Positions 7,157 to 8,344 of a stretch of DNA of 8,344 nucleotides are shown piece after piece. The translations under genes were made by a program, and so were the position numbers. Numbering within the stretch: the first letter of the stretch is position 1; every line of letters begins with the position of its first letter. The notes below the pieces were generated by a model that worked only from the letters and a program-made list of their open reading frames with translations, was not told the DNA's origin and searched no databases. This stretch comes from Rhodospirillales bacterium (GTDB lineage Bacteria; Pseudomonadota; Alphaproteobacteria; Acetobacterales; Acetobacteraceae): the NCBI GenBank assembly GCA_015654825.1, contig JAATGE010000469.1:1-8344 (forward strand), in the 5' to 3' direction.

Positions 7157-7447
7157 TCCCTGCTCCTATCGTTGCTACCCTCAATGTTCACCTTAATCAT
7201 CGAATTGGAAACTGACATTTTGGTGATCGCGGATCGATCCGATATCCGATAGGAAAACGGTCGCACCCTGACCGTCCATCACGGCACATGGCGTTGCGCG
7301 TCCCCGCAGCCCGCGGCCGCACTCCACTTGACCGTCCGCCAGGCGCCGCAGTTTCTGCGACCTCGGCCCTACCCTGCTCGCCGGCATCCCGCGCCGCCAT
7401 GCCCACCGCCCTGCCGCCCGAAATCGACCTGCCGACCCGACCAAAAA

Positions 7448-7477
7448 CTTGACGCCGCCCCGCCCATCCCCCATACG
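7448..7477 (+). promoter_or_regulatory. ffh: Possible sigma-70-type promoter for ffh
   Basis: CTTGACG at 7448-7454 matches the alphaproteobacterial -35 core well. With a 17-base spacer, the -10 position reads CATACG (7472-7477), which matches only three of the six consensus bases. Transcription from here would give an ffh leader of about 105 bases that includes the hairpin at 7530-7559. The weak -10 keeps this tentative. Confidence 0.3.
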
Positions 7478-7529
7478 CCCCAATCTCCGGGTCAATCCTG
7501 ATCCCGGTCCCCGCCAAACGCGGGGGCTC

Positions 7530-7559
7530 CGCCGCTCCGCGAGGGTTCGCGCAGCGGCG
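7530..7559 (+). promoter_or_regulatory. ffh: Stable hairpin in the probable ffh leader
   Basis: CGCCGCT at 7530-7536 pairs with AGCGGCG at 7553-7559. After one C-C mismatch, CGCGA at 7538-7542 pairs with TCGCG at 7547-7551 around a GGGT loop. That is 12 base pairs, nearly all G-C, ending 28 bases before the GTG start of ffh. It could modulate translation or end upstream transcription, but no T-run follows. The purine-rich GGAG at 7571-7574, between hairpin and start, is the nearest ribosome-site-like sequence, though at a long spacing of 13 bases. Confidence 0.45.
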
Positions 7560-7587
7560 CGTACTGCATTGGAGTTAGGCCCTACCC

Positions 7588-8344
7588 GTGTTCGACGCGC
7601 TGTCGGGAAAATTCTCCGCGGTTTTCGACGGCCTCCGCAAACGCGGGGCGCTGACCGAAGCCGACGTGGCCGAGGCCCTGCGCGAAGTCCGCCTCGCCAT
7701 GCTGGACGCCGACGTCGCCCTCCCCGTCGTCAAGGATTTCGTCGCCCGGATCAAGGAACGCGCCGTCGGCGCCGAGGTGCTGTCCGCCGTCTCCCCCGGC
7801 CAGCAAGTCGCAAAAATCGTGCACGACGCGCTAGTCGAGGCGCTGGGCGGCGAGGGCGCCGTCCCCCTGAACCTGAACGCCGTGCCCCCCGTCCCCATCC
7901 TGATGGTCGGCCTGCAAGGCTCCGGCAAGACCACCACAGCGGGAAAACTCGCGCTCCGCCTGCACACCCGGGACCGCCGCCGCGTGCTGCTGGCCAGCCT
8001 GGACACCCAACGCCCCGCCGCCCAGCTGCAGCTCGCCCAGCTCGCCGAGCGCGCCGGCGTCCCCTCGCTGCCGATCGTCGCCGGCCAGACCCCGGTCGAA
8101 CTCGACCGCCGCGCCATGGAAACCGGCAAGCGCGAGCGTTTCGACGTCGTCATCCTCGACACCGCCGGCCGCCTCTCCATCGACCAGGCGCTGATGGACG
8201 AGGTGCGCGCCATCCGCGCCGCCACCAACCCGGCCGAAACCCTGCTCGACGTTGATGCCATGACCGGCCAGGACGCGGTCAACACGGCAAAAGCGTTCAA
8301 CGAGGCCGTCGGCGTCACCGGCGTCGTGCTGACCCGCATGGACG
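7588..8344 (+). CDS. ffh: Signal recognition particle GTPase Ffh (SRP54), N-terminal 252 residues, cut by the right window edge
   Basis: Ffh binds 4.5S RNA and the signal sequences of nascent membrane proteins, and delivers ribosomes to the receptor FtsY. The N domain starts MFDALSGKFSAVFDGLRKRGALTEADV, with the helical LREVRLAMLDADVALPVVKDF. The G domain follows: P-loop GLQGSGKTT at residues 108-116, SLDTQRPAAQLQLAQL around 138-152, DTAGR at 191-195, the DAMTGQDAVN segment at 223-232 and TRMD at 249-252, where the window ends. The methionine-rich M domain that binds RNA and signal peptide is therefore not seen. The GTG at 7588 is chosen because the protein then begins exactly like known Ffh proteins. 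The ribosome site is weak (AGG at 7577-7579 or GGAG at 7571-7574). Identification is firm. Confidence 0.97.
   Translation, partial: MFDALSGKFSAVFDGLRKRGALTEADVAEALREVRLAMLDADVALPVVKDFVARIKERAVGAEVLSAVSPGQQVAKIVHDALVEALGGEGAVPLNLNAVPPVPILMVGLQGSGKTTTAGKLALRLHTRDRRRVLLASLDTQRPAAQLQLAQLAERAGVPSLPIVAGQTPVELDRRAMETGKRERFDVVILDTAGRLSIDQALMDEVRAIRAATNPAETLLDVDAMTGQDAVNTAKAFNEAVGVTGVVLTRMD

Larger units (their letters stand above)
7157..7587. other. 431-base non-coding gap between the GloVer gene and ffh
   Basis: The two flanking genes diverge, so promoters for both should lie here. Open frames inside it are short and Arg/Pro/Gly-rich, and I support none as genes. It contains the GloVer ribosome site near 7165, a perfect 12-base palindrome CGGATCGATCCG at 7230-7241, a repeated TGACCGTCC (about 7269-7277 and 7328-7336), a possible promoter at 7448-7477 and a strong hairpin at 7530-7559. 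I see no tRNA, and nothing that I can identify as 4.5S RNA. Confidence 0.6.

Noticed and set aside
7449..8339. Frames of 268 codons (plus) and 254 codons (minus) over ffh and its leader
   Set aside because: They are Arg/Pro- or Ser-rich shadows of ffh, which shows all expected GTPase motifs in its own frame.

Overview
The window is GC-rich DNA from a bacterium, with long open frames on both strands and heavy use of G/C in third codon positions. The protein families, the Ffh style and two intergenic palindromes that I associate from memory with Acetobacteraceae genomes suggest an acidophilic or aquatic alphaproteobacterium of the Acetobacteraceae/Rhodospirillales type. This is inference; no rRNA or other marker is present to settle it.

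Layout. (a) 1-1467, minus strand: N-terminal 489 residues of polyphosphate kinase 1, running off the left edge. (b) 1468-1585: short divergent promoter region. (c) 1586-3917, plus strand: a two-gene acyl-CoA unit, a family III CoA-transferase-fold protein that looks like an alpha-methylacyl-CoA racemase, followed after 13 bases by a thiolase. (d) 3918-4100: an abrupt AT-rich island holding a 74-base element with nested inverted repeats, then a GC-rich hairpin. (e) 3931-5067: a secreted or periplasmic TIM-barrel, glycoside-hydrolase-like protein whose apparent N-terminus is encoded by that element. (f) 5236-5790: a small exported protein of unknown function. (g) 5791-5993: a hairpin-rich gap between convergent genes. 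(h) 5994-7156, minus strand: a secreted seven-repeat GloVer (TIGR03803-type) protein broken by a single-base frameshift and lower in GC than its neighbours. (i) 7157-7587: a non-coding gap with a strong hairpin just before (j) 7588-8344, the first 252 residues of the signal recognition particle GTPase Ffh.

How the parts relate. The racemase and thiolase plausibly act in one beta-oxidation-type route for methyl-branched acyl-CoAs. PPK1 and Ffh are housekeeping genes at the two ends. Between them lies an accessory stretch of exported proteins of uncertain role, separated by dispersed-repeat-like palindromes. I found no CRISPR array, transposase, tRNA, rRNA or defence-type operon. The most unusual features are the AT-rich nested palindrome fused to the start of the glycoside-hydrolase-like gene and the frameshifted seven-repeat protein.
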